A DNA stretch of 64,000 bases from Bifidobacterium xylocopae (GCF_003315615.1 NZ_PDCH01000008.1:20204-84203), one strand, 5' to 3'. Counted from the first letter of the stretch, positions 45,992 to 56,211 are shown. Translations and numbers: made by a program. The notes: a model not told the origin generated them from the sequence alone.

Positions 45992-47916
45992 CTCCGGCTC
46001 GCATCCCTATGCCGCTTGAGCAGGAAGAGCCCACCTGCTGCGACCAGGGCCACCAGGGCCACCAGAACGGCCAGGATGATGCCGGCGCCGCCGGTCATGG
46101 GCAGCTGGGAGAGGGAGGAGACGTTGAAGATCCCGACGGAGTGCGAACCGGGGGCCGGAGCCAGCTGGGGCGCCTGGGTTGCGTCGTAGGACCAGGAGCC
46201 TGCGGACACCAGGTCCCAGGCATCCCCGGCGTTGCTCAGCTCGGGGTGGGCGGAGTCGGACCCCGGCCCTGGGGCGATGGTCACATCGAACGAAGGCTTG
46301 AACATGCCGGAGAAAGTGGCCGGCGGGTTGATCTCGGAGACCGTGTAGACCCCCGCGCCAAGGCCGTCGATGAAGAGGTGCCCCTTGGCCACGGCCTGGT
46401 CCGCGTGGCTGCCCGAATAGGAGCCGTCCGAGATCTCCAGTACATCGGAGACTCCGGCGCCCGTGCGACGCTGGTCGGCCAGGAGCTTATAGCGGCCGGG
46501 AATCGTCACTCCGTTGGCGTCCTTGACCTGACCGAATTTGAGCGCGACGTTCTGCCCCTGAGGCTTGATCGAGAAGCTGGCCCCGGTCAGGTCCCGGCTG
46601 TCCGCCTTGGCCTTCTTGGACAGCTCGAAGTGGTAGAAGTATGCGTTCAGACCGGGATTGTCTGTGGGCTGATAGGAGTCCTCGGAACCGCCGTTCCCCT
46701 GGTTGTCGGTCGGCTGGTTCATCGGGTCGGAGGAATAGACCAGCTTGGCCCGGTTCTTGACGGCACCGGACTGGGCGTCGTCGGTCAGCTGCATGTAGTA
46801 GGTCACGGTCACGGTGTCGCCCGGGGTCAGACCGGTGATGACCTGGGAGAGATTGAAATTGACCGAACCGTCGCCGTGGGCGTCGACGATGAATCCATCG
46901 CTGCCGCCGGAGCGCTCGGGCACCGGGGTCTGGGCGCCGCCCGAAGGTCCGGCGGTGACTGTCACCTGGTGGCCGCCATCGCGCACGAACTTCAGTCCGG
47001 CATCGGGCGTATCCACCAGCAGGTACTTGAAATTGCGGAAGCCGGTGGTCACCGGAACCCGGCCCGAGATCCGGTATTTCACATAGCCGCCGATGGATGC
47101 AGAGGAACCCCTGGACCCATCATGCACGGCCTGCTTGGTGATGGTGGGACGATCGTTCTTGATCTCCACCCGACCCAGGATGGGTGCCGTGGGCGAGGTC
47201 TCGTTCTTGAAGCGGGTGTATCCGGGGAAGGTGGAGGTCACGCCGACCGCGGTTCCCACCAGCATGGGGATCGAGTTGCTGTAGCCGCCCGGGCCGCCGG
47301 CGGCGGTCGTATCGACAACAACGTAGATCCCTTGGGCCAGACCGCTGAATGCGGCCGAGGTACCCGAGCCGGTGGCGGTGTAAGTCGAGCTGGCGACCAG
47401 GCCGGCGAAGGCCGGCTCTGCGACCAACTTGGTCACGAAGTCGCGCAGGTGACCGGCCCAGGCGTGATCGGCGCTGTTGGAGGTGGTGTCATCCTGGGAT
47501 ACGCCAGAGACGCCCTGCGACTGGAAACCCAACCATAGCGAGGACATCTCACCGACCGGATTGTCCTGGAAGGCCGGGGCGGGCGAAGCCGGGTGCACCG
47601 TGTGCAGGGCGTCGGCCGCGACCGTTTTGACTGCGTTCTCCGTACCCACCGAGACCGAGGTGAGCCTGCCGCCGTTGCCGGTCGTATCGACATTGGCCGA
47701 CTGGTACAGGCCGATCTTCACGGCCTTGAACTGGTGGCCGTCCACTGCATCATGGGCACCGGAGATGGTAAGCCCCGCCAGGTTGGTCCTCAGGTCCGGG
47801 TTGGCCACTTCCACATCGGCTGAAGCCGTCTCGGCCCCCAGCAGCGAGACACCCACCAGGGTGGCCGTCGCCGCCAGCAGCCCGGCGGCCGCCCGCATCG
47901 CGTCACGTATCTTCAT
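45988..47916 (-). CDS. Major pilin (backbone subunit), LPMTG-anchored
   Basis: 642 residues with a signal peptide (ending ASA) and Cna B/isopeptide-type domains as in FimA/SpaD backbone pilins. A candidate pilin-motif Lys lies in RVEIKNDRPTITK, and an E-box-like segment in YTVSEINPP. The sorting signal LPMTG is at about 605, then a membrane helix and KRHRDASRS. The sortase links these subunits through Lys-Thr bonds into a fibre. Ribosome site AAGGAG; the gene starts 12 bases after the tip-like gene. Confidence 0.92.
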   Translation of the reverse strand: MKIRDAMRAAAGLLAATATLVGVSLLGAETASADVEVANPDLRTNLAGLTISGAHDAVDGHQFKAVKIGLYQSANVDTTGNGGRLTSVSVGTENAVKTVAADALHTVHPASPAPAFQDNPVGEMSSLWLGFQSQGVSGVSQDDTTSNSADHAWAGHLRDFVTKLVAEPAFAGLVASSTYTATGSGTSAAFSGLAQGIYVVVDTTAAGGPGGYSNSIPMLVGTAVGVTSTFPGYTRFKNETSPTAPILGRVEIKNDRPTITKQAVHDGSRGSSASIGGYVKYRISGRVPVTTGFRNFKYLLVDTPDAGLKFVRDGGHQVTVTAGPSGGAQTPVPERSGGSDGFIVDAHGDGSVNFNLSQVITGLTPGDTVTVTYYMQLTDDAQSGAVKNRAKLVYSSDPMNQPTDNQGNGGSEDSYQPTDNPGLNAYFYHFELSKKAKADSRDLTGASFSIKPQGQNVALKFGQVKDANGVTIPGRYKLLADQRRTGAGVSDVLEISDGSYSGSHADQAVAKGHLFIDGLGAGVYTVSEINPPATFSGMFKPSFDVTIAPGPGSDSAHPELSNAGDAWDLVSAGSWSYDATQAPQLAPAPGSHSVGIFNVSSLSQLPMTGGAGIILAVLVALVALVAAGGLFLLKRHRDASRS

Positions 47917-47928
47917 GACTTCTCTCCT

Positions 47929-50544
47929 TCACTGTTTCTTGGCTTTTGCGGCGACCGGATGACGGTCGCGACGTTCTTTGGCTATTACGGCCGCACCGGC
48001 CGCGGCCAGGGCTAGCGCGGCCACACCCAGGCAAGCGGCCAACGCGCTCCAGGGTCCGCCCCCGGTGAACGGCACGGCTTTTTGCCGCGGCGCCTGCCGA
48101 AGATCGACCCATTCCGGAGCCGATTCGTTGCCTACGGGATCCGTGGCACGCACACCCACCAATCCCTCGACGGTCATGCCGGCGGGTAGGGGCAGGCTCC
48201 AGGTGCCGTCCGAGCCTATCGGCACCGGTCCGGAACGGCTGCCGTCCGGCCAGACCACCGACACACTCCCGCCCGCCTGGACCGGAGCGCCGGGGGCATC
48301 CGAACTTCTGGCCACGCCCCTCACCCCCGATCGGCCGGCGGATACCACCCCCGGCTTCGGCGGGGTCATGTCCATATCGTCGGTGTGCTCGCCCAGTGCC
48401 GAGACCTTGCCGGTCCTGGTGGTCAGGCGGGCCCTGAAGACATAACGGTGGTCCCCGGAGACCGGCCGGAAGCGGCCGAGGCCAGTCAGCTCAGCCTGCC
48501 AGTCCGTGCGCCCCGCAGCCAGATTGGACCTGGTAAGGATGGGAATGGGTCTGGCCGATGGGTCCGCAGCGGGCACCGCGTCGACGCTGAGGCTGGAGCC
48601 ATCGTGGGTTATCCTGGCGGAGCCGGATATGAGCCCCTTGGCGTCGGAGGGCAGTCTGCCGTCCACGGTACGCGGCGGGCGCACCCGGTCCACGCTGGGG
48701 GTGGGGTCGGCGGCTGTATAGAAGGTGACCGTCACGATGTTGGAGAAATCGGAGGTGAGCCGATCACCCGAGTTCTCCTCGGTCAGGTAGGCATGGTAAC
48801 GCCGGCGGCTGCCGTCCACGTTCCCCTGGCCGTCCACTTCCGTATCGTTGTCCACGACGGACCAACGGCCCTGGTCGTCCACCTCGGCCTGCCCGATCCT
48901 GACGCCCCTGCTGCCATAATCGTTGGTCTGCTCGGCCGTGTTCTGCCGTATGGGATGCCGGGGATCCTCGGCGTAGAGGGTCACCATGTAGCGGCGCTCG
49001 GGATTGCCGCCCGACGCGGCCTGATGCCTGACCGGGGAGGTTCCCGAGACGGTCACGGTCGCGCTGCTTGAATACCCGTCCTGGCCTACCTGCCCGATGA
49101 CGGGCGGGTCGGGCCGGGGAATTTGGTAGCGGCTCATGACCGTGTCGATGGTCCAGCCCGAGTCCAGCCGGGCCGCGATCTGCGCCTGGCTCATTCCGGC
49201 GGTGATGCCCGCATCCGGGTTGTAGGCGTCCTTGTTGACGGACGTGTCACAGCCGGACGTCCTTCCGTCCGCACCGGTGCTGACCGGCCAGGTCACCAAC
49301 TTGAAATAACCGTCCAACCCGTCGGCCCTCTTGGCTTTCTCGAAGTCGATCGACCCGTCCGCCAGCTGGGCGCTCGCACCTCCACCGGCCCCGGCTGCCA
49401 GCAGGTTGTTGGTCTTGCCGCCCTTCGCCGCCTCGTTGAACGCCGCCCATGTACTCGGATAGGCAGGTGGGGTGCCCGGGGCGACCGGGTGCTGGCCGTC
49501 CACCCGCTGGACCGTGGGCGTCAGCGAGGAGACCGGCTGCCAGTACCGGCCGTCCTTGAGTCCGATCCACTGATAGTAGAAGGAGGTGGTGCGCGAACAC
49601 GGGTACCCCCGGCCGTAGGCGGGGTTGTACCAGTAGACGAAGAACGAACGGGGCGGGGCAACACCCGGTGCGCTCCTGCCCCGGAAACCATAGTCGGCCA
49701 CCATGCCCCAATTGGACTGGCCACCGCTGAACAGGGACGGATAGCCGTCCCAACCCACGAAGGACATGGGACCGTTGCAGGCTCCCCCGACACTGCCGGC
49801 CACACAATCCGGTGTGTAGACGTAAGCCGGGTAGTCTTCGGCTATGTTGGTGACGTACCTGTAGTCGAAATCGGCGGAAGGCCTCAGCGTCAGGGTGTCG
49901 ATGCCCTTGTCCCAGCGGGCGTGCTCCCTGCCGGCGATCGCGTAGACGAACTGGTTGAGCTTGGCGCCCCCCACCCGGCGCGGGTCCACCCGTTCACTGT
50001 CCGAGCCATCGTAATTAGCTGATCCGGCGGCGTCCGGATAGTTCACATCCCCCTCCAGGGAGATGGTCAGGTAGTCGTACTTACCGGAGTTGACCACCTG
50101 GTGGATCGTGTAGTACTGGTCGACGTTCGCGGCCCAGCGGGCGGCCCCGTCCTGCCCCATGGTGTTGAGGTATTTGGCCCTGGAGAAGTACCAGTAGGGG
50201 TTGTCGTTGACCCCCCAGTAGGCATACACGAAGGACAGGCCGCACTTGCCGGAACCGTCGTACCGGCCCACCGGCACACAGCCCGGGTCCATCTGCCCAT
50301 GTGCCAGCCTGAGGACGAAATCCATGCGCAGCTCGTCGTTCTGGGTGTCGATGCGGCTGTTGTAGGCCAGCATCCTGTAGAGCTGGGGCTTGGGATCGGC
50401 CGGCGTGGAGTCAAGGGGGTCGGCATGGGCTTCGGGTGCCCGCCCGGAAGGCGCGGCCGCCGGCAGGAGCAGACAGGACAGAGCGACCAGAAGAGCGGTC
50501 AGCGCATATGCCAGCCGCCCTCGGCCTCCCCTCCTGTTGTTCAC
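47929..50544 (-). CDS. Large tip-like pilus adhesin, VPFTG-anchored
   Basis: 871 residues, first gene of the pilus cluster. A signal peptide (ending AHA) precedes the same unrecognised domain as in the 42072-44735 protein (KPQLYRMLAYNSRIDTQNDE, CNGPMSFVGWD, SFFVYWYNP, DGLDGYFKLVTWP). Ig-like domains occupy about 500-800, and a sorting signal VPFTG sits near 824 before a helix and basic tail. By position and size it is the probable tip or minor pilin. It starts with GTG at 50544; a possible promoter, TTGCCG-16-TAAACT, lies upstream. Confidence 0.85.
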   Translation of the reverse strand: MNNRRGGRGRLAYALTALLVALSCLLLPAAAPSGRAPEAHADPLDSTPADPKPQLYRMLAYNSRIDTQNDELRMDFVLRLAHGQMDPGCVPVGRYDGSGKCGLSFVYAYWGVNDNPYWYFSRAKYLNTMGQDGAARWAANVDQYYTIHQVVNSGKYDYLTISLEGDVNYPDAAGSANYDGSDSERVDPRRVGGAKLNQFVYAIAGREHARWDKGIDTLTLRPSADFDYRYVTNIAEDYPAYVYTPDCVAGSVGGACNGPMSFVGWDGYPSLFSGGQSNWGMVADYGFRGRSAPGVAPPRSFFVYWYNPAYGRGYPCSRTTSFYYQWIGLKDGRYWQPVSSLTPTVQRVDGQHPVAPGTPPAYPSTWAAFNEAAKGGKTNNLLAAGAGGGASAQLADGSIDFEKAKRADGLDGYFKLVTWPVSTGADGRTSGCDTSVNKDAYNPDAGITAGMSQAQIAARLDSGWTIDTVMSRYQIPRPDPPVIGQVGQDGYSSSATVTVSGTSPVRHQAASGGNPERRYMVTLYAEDPRHPIRQNTAEQTNDYGSRGVRIGQAEVDDQGRWSVVDNDTEVDGQGNVDGSRRRYHAYLTEENSGDRLTSDFSNIVTVTFYTAADPTPSVDRVRPPRTVDGRLPSDAKGLISGSARITHDGSSLSVDAVPAADPSARPIPILTRSNLAAGRTDWQAELTGLGRFRPVSGDHRYVFRARLTTRTGKVSALGEHTDDMDMTPPKPGVVSAGRSGVRGVARSSDAPGAPVQAGGSVSVVWPDGSRSGPVPIGSDGTWSLPLPAGMTVEGLVGVRATDPVGNESAPEWVDLRQAPRQKAVPFTGGGPWSALAACLGVAALALAAAGAAVIAKERRDRHPVAAKAKKQ

Positions 50545-50662
50545 AGCGTCTCAGCCCCTCATCAGCACTTTGTCCCCGTTTCCAATTCAAGTTTAGGACG
50601 GGTCTCGCCAGCGGCAAGTCCAATCGAACAGGGGCGTGGCGGCCCTGACTGGGCCGGTTCGC

Positions 50663-51376
50663 TCAGGACAGGGCCCGGATGAGGATGGGCATGATGGCCT
50701 TCAGGGCCTTTCCCCGGTGCGATATGGCGTTTTTTTCGGCCGGTTCAAGCTCGGCGCTGGTCAATTCGACCCCCGCCCGCCTGGCCCGCTCGGGCTGGTC
50801 GTCGGGCACGAAGATGGGGTCATAGCCGAATCCCTGGTCGCCGCGGGGCCGGTGGACCAGGTGGCCGTCCATGCGTCCGGTGCGGATGAACTCGGTGGGT
50901 CCTTTACGGTCGGCCACTTCCTCCTTGCCCATGCCCGCCGGCAGCACCAGGGCCGCGGCGGTGACGAACCGGGCACCGAGATCATCCTCGGAGAGGTCCT
51001 TGAGCTGGGCCAGCAGCAGGCGCATGTTGGCGCGGTCGTCGCCATGCACCCCAGACCAACGGGCGGACAGGATGCCGGGGGCTGCCCCCATCACATCCAC
51101 CACCAGGCCGGAGTCGTCGGCAATCGCCGGCAGGCCGGTGCGTTCGGTCACATCCCCGGCTTTGAGCAAGGCGTTCTGTTCGAATGTCAATCCGGTCTCC
51201 ACCGGATCCGGCAGGCCCAGCTGGCCGGCCGACACCAATGTGAAGCGTTCCATCCGGGCGGCCTGCTCGCCGGGCAACCCATGGATGCAGGCATCCAGGA
51301 TGGACCGCATCTCCGCCAGCTTGCCCTCGTTGTGGGTCGCCACCACAATCCGTGCATCACCGTCAGCCATCGTCAT
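50663..51376 (-). CDS. rdgB: Non-canonical purine NTP pyrophosphatase (RdgB/HAM1)
   Basis: A 237-residue enzyme that removes ITP and XTP from the nucleotide pool. The family motif [13 protein letters not shown] near the N-terminus and [14 protein letters not shown] are intact. It contains a longer mid-section than the E. coli protein. It overlaps the rph stop by four bases, a common bacterial pairing. Confidence 0.95.
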   Translation of the reverse strand: MTMADGDARIVVATHNEGKLAEMRSILDACIHGLPGEQAARMERFTLVSAGQLGLPDPVETGLTFEQNALLKAGDVTERTGLPAIADDSGLVVDVMGAAPGILSARWSGVHGDDRANMRLLLAQLKDLSEDDLGARFVTAAALVLPAGMGKEEVADRKGPTEFIRTGRMDGHLVHRPRGDQGFGYDPIFVPDDQPERARRAGVELTSAELEPAEKNAISHRGKALKAIMPILIRALS

Positions 51377-52185
51377 CCCTCCTTGGCGTCCGCGGAACGC
51401 ACGGTTTGACCTGGCTCGGCGTCCAGGGACCGACGCTGCAGGACCTGAAGGGCCTTGTTGCCCTTGGTCGCCAGGTCCAGCAGGGTCCCCAGCTCATCAC
51501 GGTTGAAGGGCCGGTGTTCGGCTGTGCCTTGGATTTCGATGAAATCGCCCTCGCCGGTCATGGCCACGTTCATGTCGGTCATGGCCCGGCTGTCCTCGAC
51601 ATACGGCAGGTCCAGCATGGGCCGCCCGTCGATGACGCCGACGGACACGGCCGACACCTGGCTGGAAAGCGCCCGCTCGGCGCTCTTGATGTGCCCTTTG
51701 CGCTCAGCCCAGCGCAAGGCGTCGGCCAAGGCGACCCAAGCGCCCGTGACCGATGCGGTGCGGGTGCCTCCGTCGGCCTGGAGGACATCGCAGTCGATCT
51801 GCACCTGGTTGTCGCCCAGGGCCTTCATGTTCACCACGCCGCGCAGGCAGCGCCCGATCAGGCGGGAGATCTCCTGGGTGCGTCCGCCCACCTTGCCGCG
51901 CACCGACTCACGGGCAGTGCGTTCCGAGGTGGCCCGGGGGAGCATGGCGTATTCGGCGGTGACCCAGCCCAGTCCGGAGTCCTTGCGCCAACGGGGCACG
52001 GTCGGTGTGAACGAAGCCGTGCACAACACACGGGTGCCGCCGCATTCAATCAGGACCGACCCCTCCGGGGCCTGGGTCCACCCGCGCGTGATCCGCACGG
52101 GCCGCAGCTCGTCCGCCGCGCGTCCGTCCGGCCGAATCACCGTGCCCTCCGCGATCATGTCCGCTATAGCTGCCATATTGTCCAT
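51373..52185 (-). CDS. rph: Ribonuclease PH
   Basis: A 270-residue phosphorolytic exonuclease that trims tRNA 3' ends. It shows the RNase PH signatures [26 protein letters not shown] and [20 protein letters not shown]. The ATG at 52185 follows AAAGGCGG. It is coupled to rdgB. Confidence 0.96.
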   Translation of the reverse strand: MDNMAAIADMIAEGTVIRPDGRAADELRPVRITRGWTQAPEGSVLIECGGTRVLCTASFTPTVPRWRKDSGLGWVTAEYAMLPRATSERTARESVRGKVGGRTQEISRLIGRCLRGVVNMKALGDNQVQIDCDVLQADGGTRTASVTGAWVALADALRWAERKGHIKSAERALSSQVSAVSVGVIDGRPMLDLPYVEDSRAMTDMNVAMTGEGDFIEIQGTAEHRPFNRDELGTLLDLATKGNKALQVLQRRSLDAEPGQTVRSADAKEG

Positions 52186-52272
52186 CCGCCTTTCACCCGG
52201 TCGGCGAAATCCGCCCGGGGTCATCGCAACCCTTTGCTGGGCTTTTCTACCCCCATATATACGTGACCGGCC

Positions 52273-52932
52273 CTACGAACCGCGCCCCGCACGCAGTCCG
52301 GCGCGCCTGGGCAGGATCCGGTCCAGCAAGAAGAGCGCCAGTCCGATCGCGAAGCAGACCAGCAGGTATCCGGACGCATTGATGGTCAGTCGCGCCCATC
52401 CCAGGGTGTGCAGGTCAAGGGCCGGATACGGGTATGCCGAAGCCAGCGATCCGGCGCCTGAACCGGCTCCCGAATGCGGCCAAATCGCCGCTCGGACCAG
52501 CACGAAGGCCAGATAACACGGCAGGTAGGCCATCCACGAGAGCGTGTAGTGCCAGGGGAAGCGCCTGTGGGGGTCGAACACAAGGAAGTCCAGCAGGGCC
52601 ATGGCCGGCAGGAGGCCCCGGGTGATCAGACCCACTGGCACACCCCAGGCACGGGGGCCGTCCAGGAGTCCGGCCGTCCCCTGGAATGCCCAGGCCGCCG
52701 CAGCACCGATCAGGGCGTAGATGACCGCGAAACCCTTGAACCAGGCCGGAGGCTCAACCCCTTTGAGTAAGCTGGCGGCACCGGCCCAGAGCATGATGAG
52801 CGCCAGCAGGAAGGATGCCTGGAAGTCCAGCGGCACCCAGGCGCGTCCCAGCCCTTGGAACCAGCCCCGGTATGTGGCAGCGAGCGCGAAGGCGGCCATG
52901 GCAAGCCGGTAGAAGGAGGCCAGAAATCTCAT
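52273..52932 (-). CDS. Pr6Pr family membrane protein
   Basis: A 219-residue protein with six predicted helices and the motif FPWHYTLSWMAYLPCYL, typical of Pr6Pr (FAR-17a/AIG1-like) membrane proteins of actinobacteria. No activity is established for bacterial members. It is a single gene. Confidence 0.8.
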   Translation of the reverse strand: MRFLASFYRLAMAAFALAATYRGWFQGLGRAWVPLDFQASFLLALIMLWAGAASLLKGVEPPAWFKGFAVIYALIGAAAAWAFQGTAGLLDGPRAWGVPVGLITRGLLPAMALLDFLVFDPHRRFPWHYTLSWMAYLPCYLAFVLVRAAIWPHSGAGSGAGSLASAYPYPALDLHTLGWARLTINASGYLLVCFAIGLALFLLDRILPRRAGLRAGRGS

Positions 52933-53096
52933 AGGGTCAGCTTAGGACCAAGCCTTGGCAAGCCCGTCGCGGCCGCCCCCCTATCAGGTCTGACGGCTAA
53001 GCTGGGGGCGAGTGGCCGGACCCTGGCCGGCGCGCCTTACCGGGGGGACGGCATGCGGCAGCGAGAGCCAGGGGCGCGCAGAAACGAGCGGGAGCC

Positions 53097-54437
53097 ATGA
53101 GCATGAACCCGACCACCGATGCATCCACGTCCTTGCTGACGGACATGTACGAGTACACGATGCTGGACGCCGCCCTGCAGGACGGCACCGCCGACCGGCG
53201 CTGTGTCTTCGAGGTCTACACCCGCCACCTTCCCGATGGCCGGCGTTACGGGGTGACGGCCGGTGCCGGCCGATTGATGGAGGCCATCGGCGCCTTCCGC
53301 CCCTCCGAGGACGACCTGCGTTTCCTGGCCGACCGCCATATCGTGAGTGCGCGGACCCTGCGCTGGCTGGAGGGCTACCGGTTCTCGGGCTCGATCAGCG
53401 GCTACCGGGAAGGCGAGCCCTTCTTCCCCGACTCCCCCGTCCTGCAGGTGGAGGGCACCTTCGCCGAGTGCACATTGCTGGAGACGCTTGTATTGTCGGT
53501 CCTGAACTACGACTCGGCCGTGGCTTCGGCGGCCTCCCGCATGGTCTCGGCCGCCGGGGGACGGCCCTGCATGGACATGGGCGCCCGACGGACGAACGAA
53601 TGGGCGGCGGTCTCGGCGGCCCGATCCGCGGTGATCGGTGGCTTCCAAGGCACCTCCAACCTCCAGGCCGCCAAACTCTACGACCTGCCCGCAATCGGCA
53701 CCGCCGCCCACTGCTTCACCCTCCTGCACGACAGCGAGCGCGACGCCTTCGTCTCCCAGATCCAGGCCTTCGGCAAGGGCACCACCCTGCTGACCGATAC
53801 CTACTCGGTCGAGGAGGCCGTCAGGACGGCGGTCGAAGTGGCCGGGCCGGACCTGGGCGGGGTGCGCCTGGATTCAGGCGATCTGGCCTCGCTGGCCCAG
53901 CAGGTGCGCACCCAGCTGGACACGCTGGGGGCCACGAAAGCCACAATCACCGTGACCAATGACCTGGACGAGTATGCGATCGCGGCCCTGAGCCGGGCGC
54001 CGGTCGACTCCTACGGGGTGGGCACCCAGCTGGTCACCGGTTCGGGCGCACCCACCTGCGCCATGGTCTACAAGCTGGTGGAGCGGGAGGGCGCTGATGG
54101 ATCGATGGTCCCCGTGGCCAAGAGGTCGGCCGGCAAAGCGTCGGTGCCGGGTCGCAAACTGGCGTTCCGCTCCTACGCCGACGGGCGGGCCACAGCCGAG
54201 CACGTGGTCGCCGGCGGCGAGCGGGCCCTGGCCGGCTTCCACACGCCCGACGGTTGGAGGGGCCTGCTGGTGCCGTATATCAGCGAGGGCCAGGTGAACC
54301 CCGAATTCGTGGGCCACGATGCCCTCCTGCGGGCACGCGACCGGCGGACGCAGGCCCTGGCCGAGCTGCCCATCGCCGCCATGAGCCTGATGAAGGGCGA
54401 ACCGGTCCTGCCCACCCTCACCCAGGTCATCGCCTGA
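53097..54437 (+). CDS. pncB: Nicotinate phosphoribosyltransferase
   Basis: A 446-residue enzyme making nicotinate mononucleotide from nicotinate, PRPP and ATP, the first step of NAD salvage. Recognisable features are TDMYEYTMLDAAL, the GGFQGTSNLQAAKLY region and GVRLDSGDLASLAQ. ATG at 53097 or 53103; GGGAG precedes. It may serve NAD turnover together with nudC, although the two genes are far apart. Confidence 0.94.
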   Translation: MSMNPTTDASTSLLTDMYEYTMLDAALQDGTADRRCVFEVYTRHLPDGRRYGVTAGAGRLMEAIGAFRPSEDDLRFLADRHIVSARTLRWLEGYRFSGSISGYREGEPFFPDSPVLQVEGTFAECTLLETLVLSVLNYDSAVASAASRMVSAAGGRPCMDMGARRTNEWAAVSAARSAVIGGFQGTSNLQAAKLYDLPAIGTAAHCFTLLHDSERDAFVSQIQAFGKGTTLLTDTYSVEEAVRTAVEVAGPDLGGVRLDSGDLASLAQQVRTQLDTLGATKATITVTNDLDEYAIAALSRAPVDSYGVGTQLVTGSGAPTCAMVYKLVEREGADGSMVPVAKRSAGKASVPGRKLAFRSYADGRATAEHVVAGGERALAGFHTPDGWRGLLVPYISEGQVNPEFVGHDALLRARDRRTQALAELPIAAMSLMKGEPVLPTLTQVIA

Positions 54438-54516
54438 CCGATGCCCGCACACCCGTCAATCCAGGCCGGACCACACTGTTCAGGGGGACGATCCCCCCGG
54501 GGAAGAAGGAATCCAG

Positions 54517-55527
54517 ATGGCTGAATACGCCAAGGAATACACGCCGGCATCGGACCGCTACGCGTCCATGACCTACCGCCGCAGCGGGGCCAGCGGCCTC
54601 AGGCTGCCGGCGGTCTCGCTGGGTCTGTGGCACAACTTCGGCGACCTTACTCCGGTCGAGCATATGAAGGACATGCTCTTCACGGCTTTCGACAACGGGA
54701 TCACCCATTTCGACCTGGCCAACAATTACGGCCCGGAGCCCGGCGCCGCCGAACGGCATGCCGGCTCGATCCTGTCCCGCGACTTCGGCCGCCACCGCGA
54801 CGAGCTGGTCATCTCCACCAAGGCCGGCTTCGAGATGTGGGAGGGGCCCTACGGGGATTGGGGCAGCCGCAAGTACCTGCTGGCCAGCCTGGACCAGAGC
54901 CTCGAACGCCTGGGCCTCGAATATGTGGACATCTTCTACCACCACCGCCCCGACCCGGAGACGCCCCTGGAGGAGACCATGGGCGCCCTGGCCCAGGCGG
55001 TCTCTTCGGGCAAGGCCCTGTATGTGGGCTTGTCCAATTACGACGGTCCGACGCTTGAGCGGGCCACGGCCATCCTGAAGGAGCTGCACTGCCCCTTCAT
55101 CATCTGCCAGAACCGCTACTCCATCTTCGACCGGACCATCGAACGCAACGGACTCAAAACCGCCGCCGCCAAGCTGGGCAAGGGCATCATCACCTACTCC
55201 CCCTTGGCTCAGGGTCTGCTGACCGACCGCTACCTGGACGGCATCCCGGACGACTCAAGAATCAAGGTGGACGGACGCTTCCTCCAATCCGACGCCCTGA
55301 CCCGGCAGCGGCTGGAACAGATCCGCGAACTCAACCGCCTGGCCGGCGAGCGCGGACAGACCCTGGCCGAGATGGCCCTGGCCTGGATCCTGCGCGACGA
55401 TTCGGTCACCTCGGTCCTGATCGGCGCCTCCAAGCCCCGGCAGATTCTGGACAATATCGGAGCCCTGGGCAACACGGCCTTCTCCGCCGAGGAGCTCGCC
55501 GCGATTGACCGCGCCTCCTTGGACTGA
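54517..55527 (+). CDS. Aldo/keto reductase (YghZ-type)
   Basis: A 336-residue TIM-barrel reductase resembling E. coli YghZ, which reduces L-glyceraldehyde 3-phosphate and methylglyoxal. Catalytic residues appear in HFDLANNYGPEPG (Asp, Tyr), ISTKAGF (Lys) and IFYHHRPD (His). The family motif SRKYLLASLDQSLERLGLEY is present. The start ATG follows GAAGAAGGAATCC. Confidence 0.92.
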   Translation: MAEYAKEYTPASDRYASMTYRRSGASGLRLPAVSLGLWHNFGDLTPVEHMKDMLFTAFDNGITHFDLANNYGPEPGAAERHAGSILSRDFGRHRDELVISTKAGFEMWEGPYGDWGSRKYLLASLDQSLERLGLEYVDIFYHHRPDPETPLEETMGALAQAVSSGKALYVGLSNYDGPTLERATAILKELHCPFIICQNRYSIFDRTIERNGLKTAAAKLGKGIITYSPLAQGLLTDRYLDGIPDDSRIKVDGRFLQSDALTRQRLEQIRELNRLAGERGQTLAEMALAWILRDDSVTSVLIGASKPRQILDNIGALGNTAFSAEELAAIDRASLD

Positions 55528-55553
55528 GCCCCGACCGGTCCTGCGGACATAAA

Positions 55554-55597
55554 CCGACCTCCGCCGTCAGCCATTGAAAGCCGGCGGCGGAGGTCGG
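55554..55597. terminator. Bidirectional terminator between the aldo/keto reductase and DUF3039 genes
   Basis: A perfect 13-bp stem CCGACCTCCGCCG / CGGCGGAGGTCGG between two converging genes. Confidence 0.8.
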
Positions 55598-55633
55598 TGC
55601 GAATATATGCAGGCGGCGCGCAGACCCTGCGGC

Positions 55634-55957
55634 TCAGAACCCGCCCTGCTTCATCTGCTCGTAGATGCGCTTGCAGTCCGGGCAGACCGGGTACCGCGAG
55701 GGGTCGTGCCTGGGCACCCAGACCTTGCCGCACAGGGCCACCACCGGCCGCCCGGTCAGCTTGGACTCGGCGATTTTGTCGGCGGAGACGTAGTGGGAGT
55801 ACCGGTCCGCATCCCCGTTGTCGCTGTGCTGCGTCTCCTCGCGGGTCTCGGGCCGTTCGAGCACGGCCGTGCCGCCGCCCTCCTCCGGGCTGGACAGGGG
55901 GCTGCCGCCCTCCTCATCCGCATATTGCTTCACTCTTGCACTCATGCCCTCCATCAT
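55634..55957 (-). CDS. DUF3039 family protein
   Basis: A 107-residue protein of the actinobacterial DUF3039 family. The C-terminal half is conserved (SHYVSADKIAESKLTG, ALCGKVWVP, YPVCPDCKRIYEQM), with three Cys that may bind metal. The N-terminal half is acidic and disordered. The function is unknown. ATG at 55957 or 55945; the frame upstream is unsupported. Confidence 0.82.
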   Translation of the reverse strand: MMEGMSARVKQYADEEGGSPLSSPEEGGGTAVLERPETREETQHSDNGDADRYSHYVSADKIAESKLTGRPVVALCGKVWVPRHDPSRYPVCPDCKRIYEQMKQGGF

Positions 55958-56211
55958 ACCCGCCAACCCCCCTTGATTCCATGAAACCACTGGCGGCGCA
56001 ACGGGGCGCAGCCAGGCGCAATCCCCCATATCGTCTTCCCTGCTTCTTCGGGACCCGACCGACCCTGCTGGCGGCTGCTCCGGCGGTCCGCCGAACCTGT
56101 CCCATTCTTGCGCGAACGCCCGCGCAAGGACCCTCCGGAGGGGTGAATGCAGCACGTGCGGGTGATCCACGGAGGTTGGTTGCGCTCCCCGGTGCGCGGT
56201 AGGCTTGGCAT

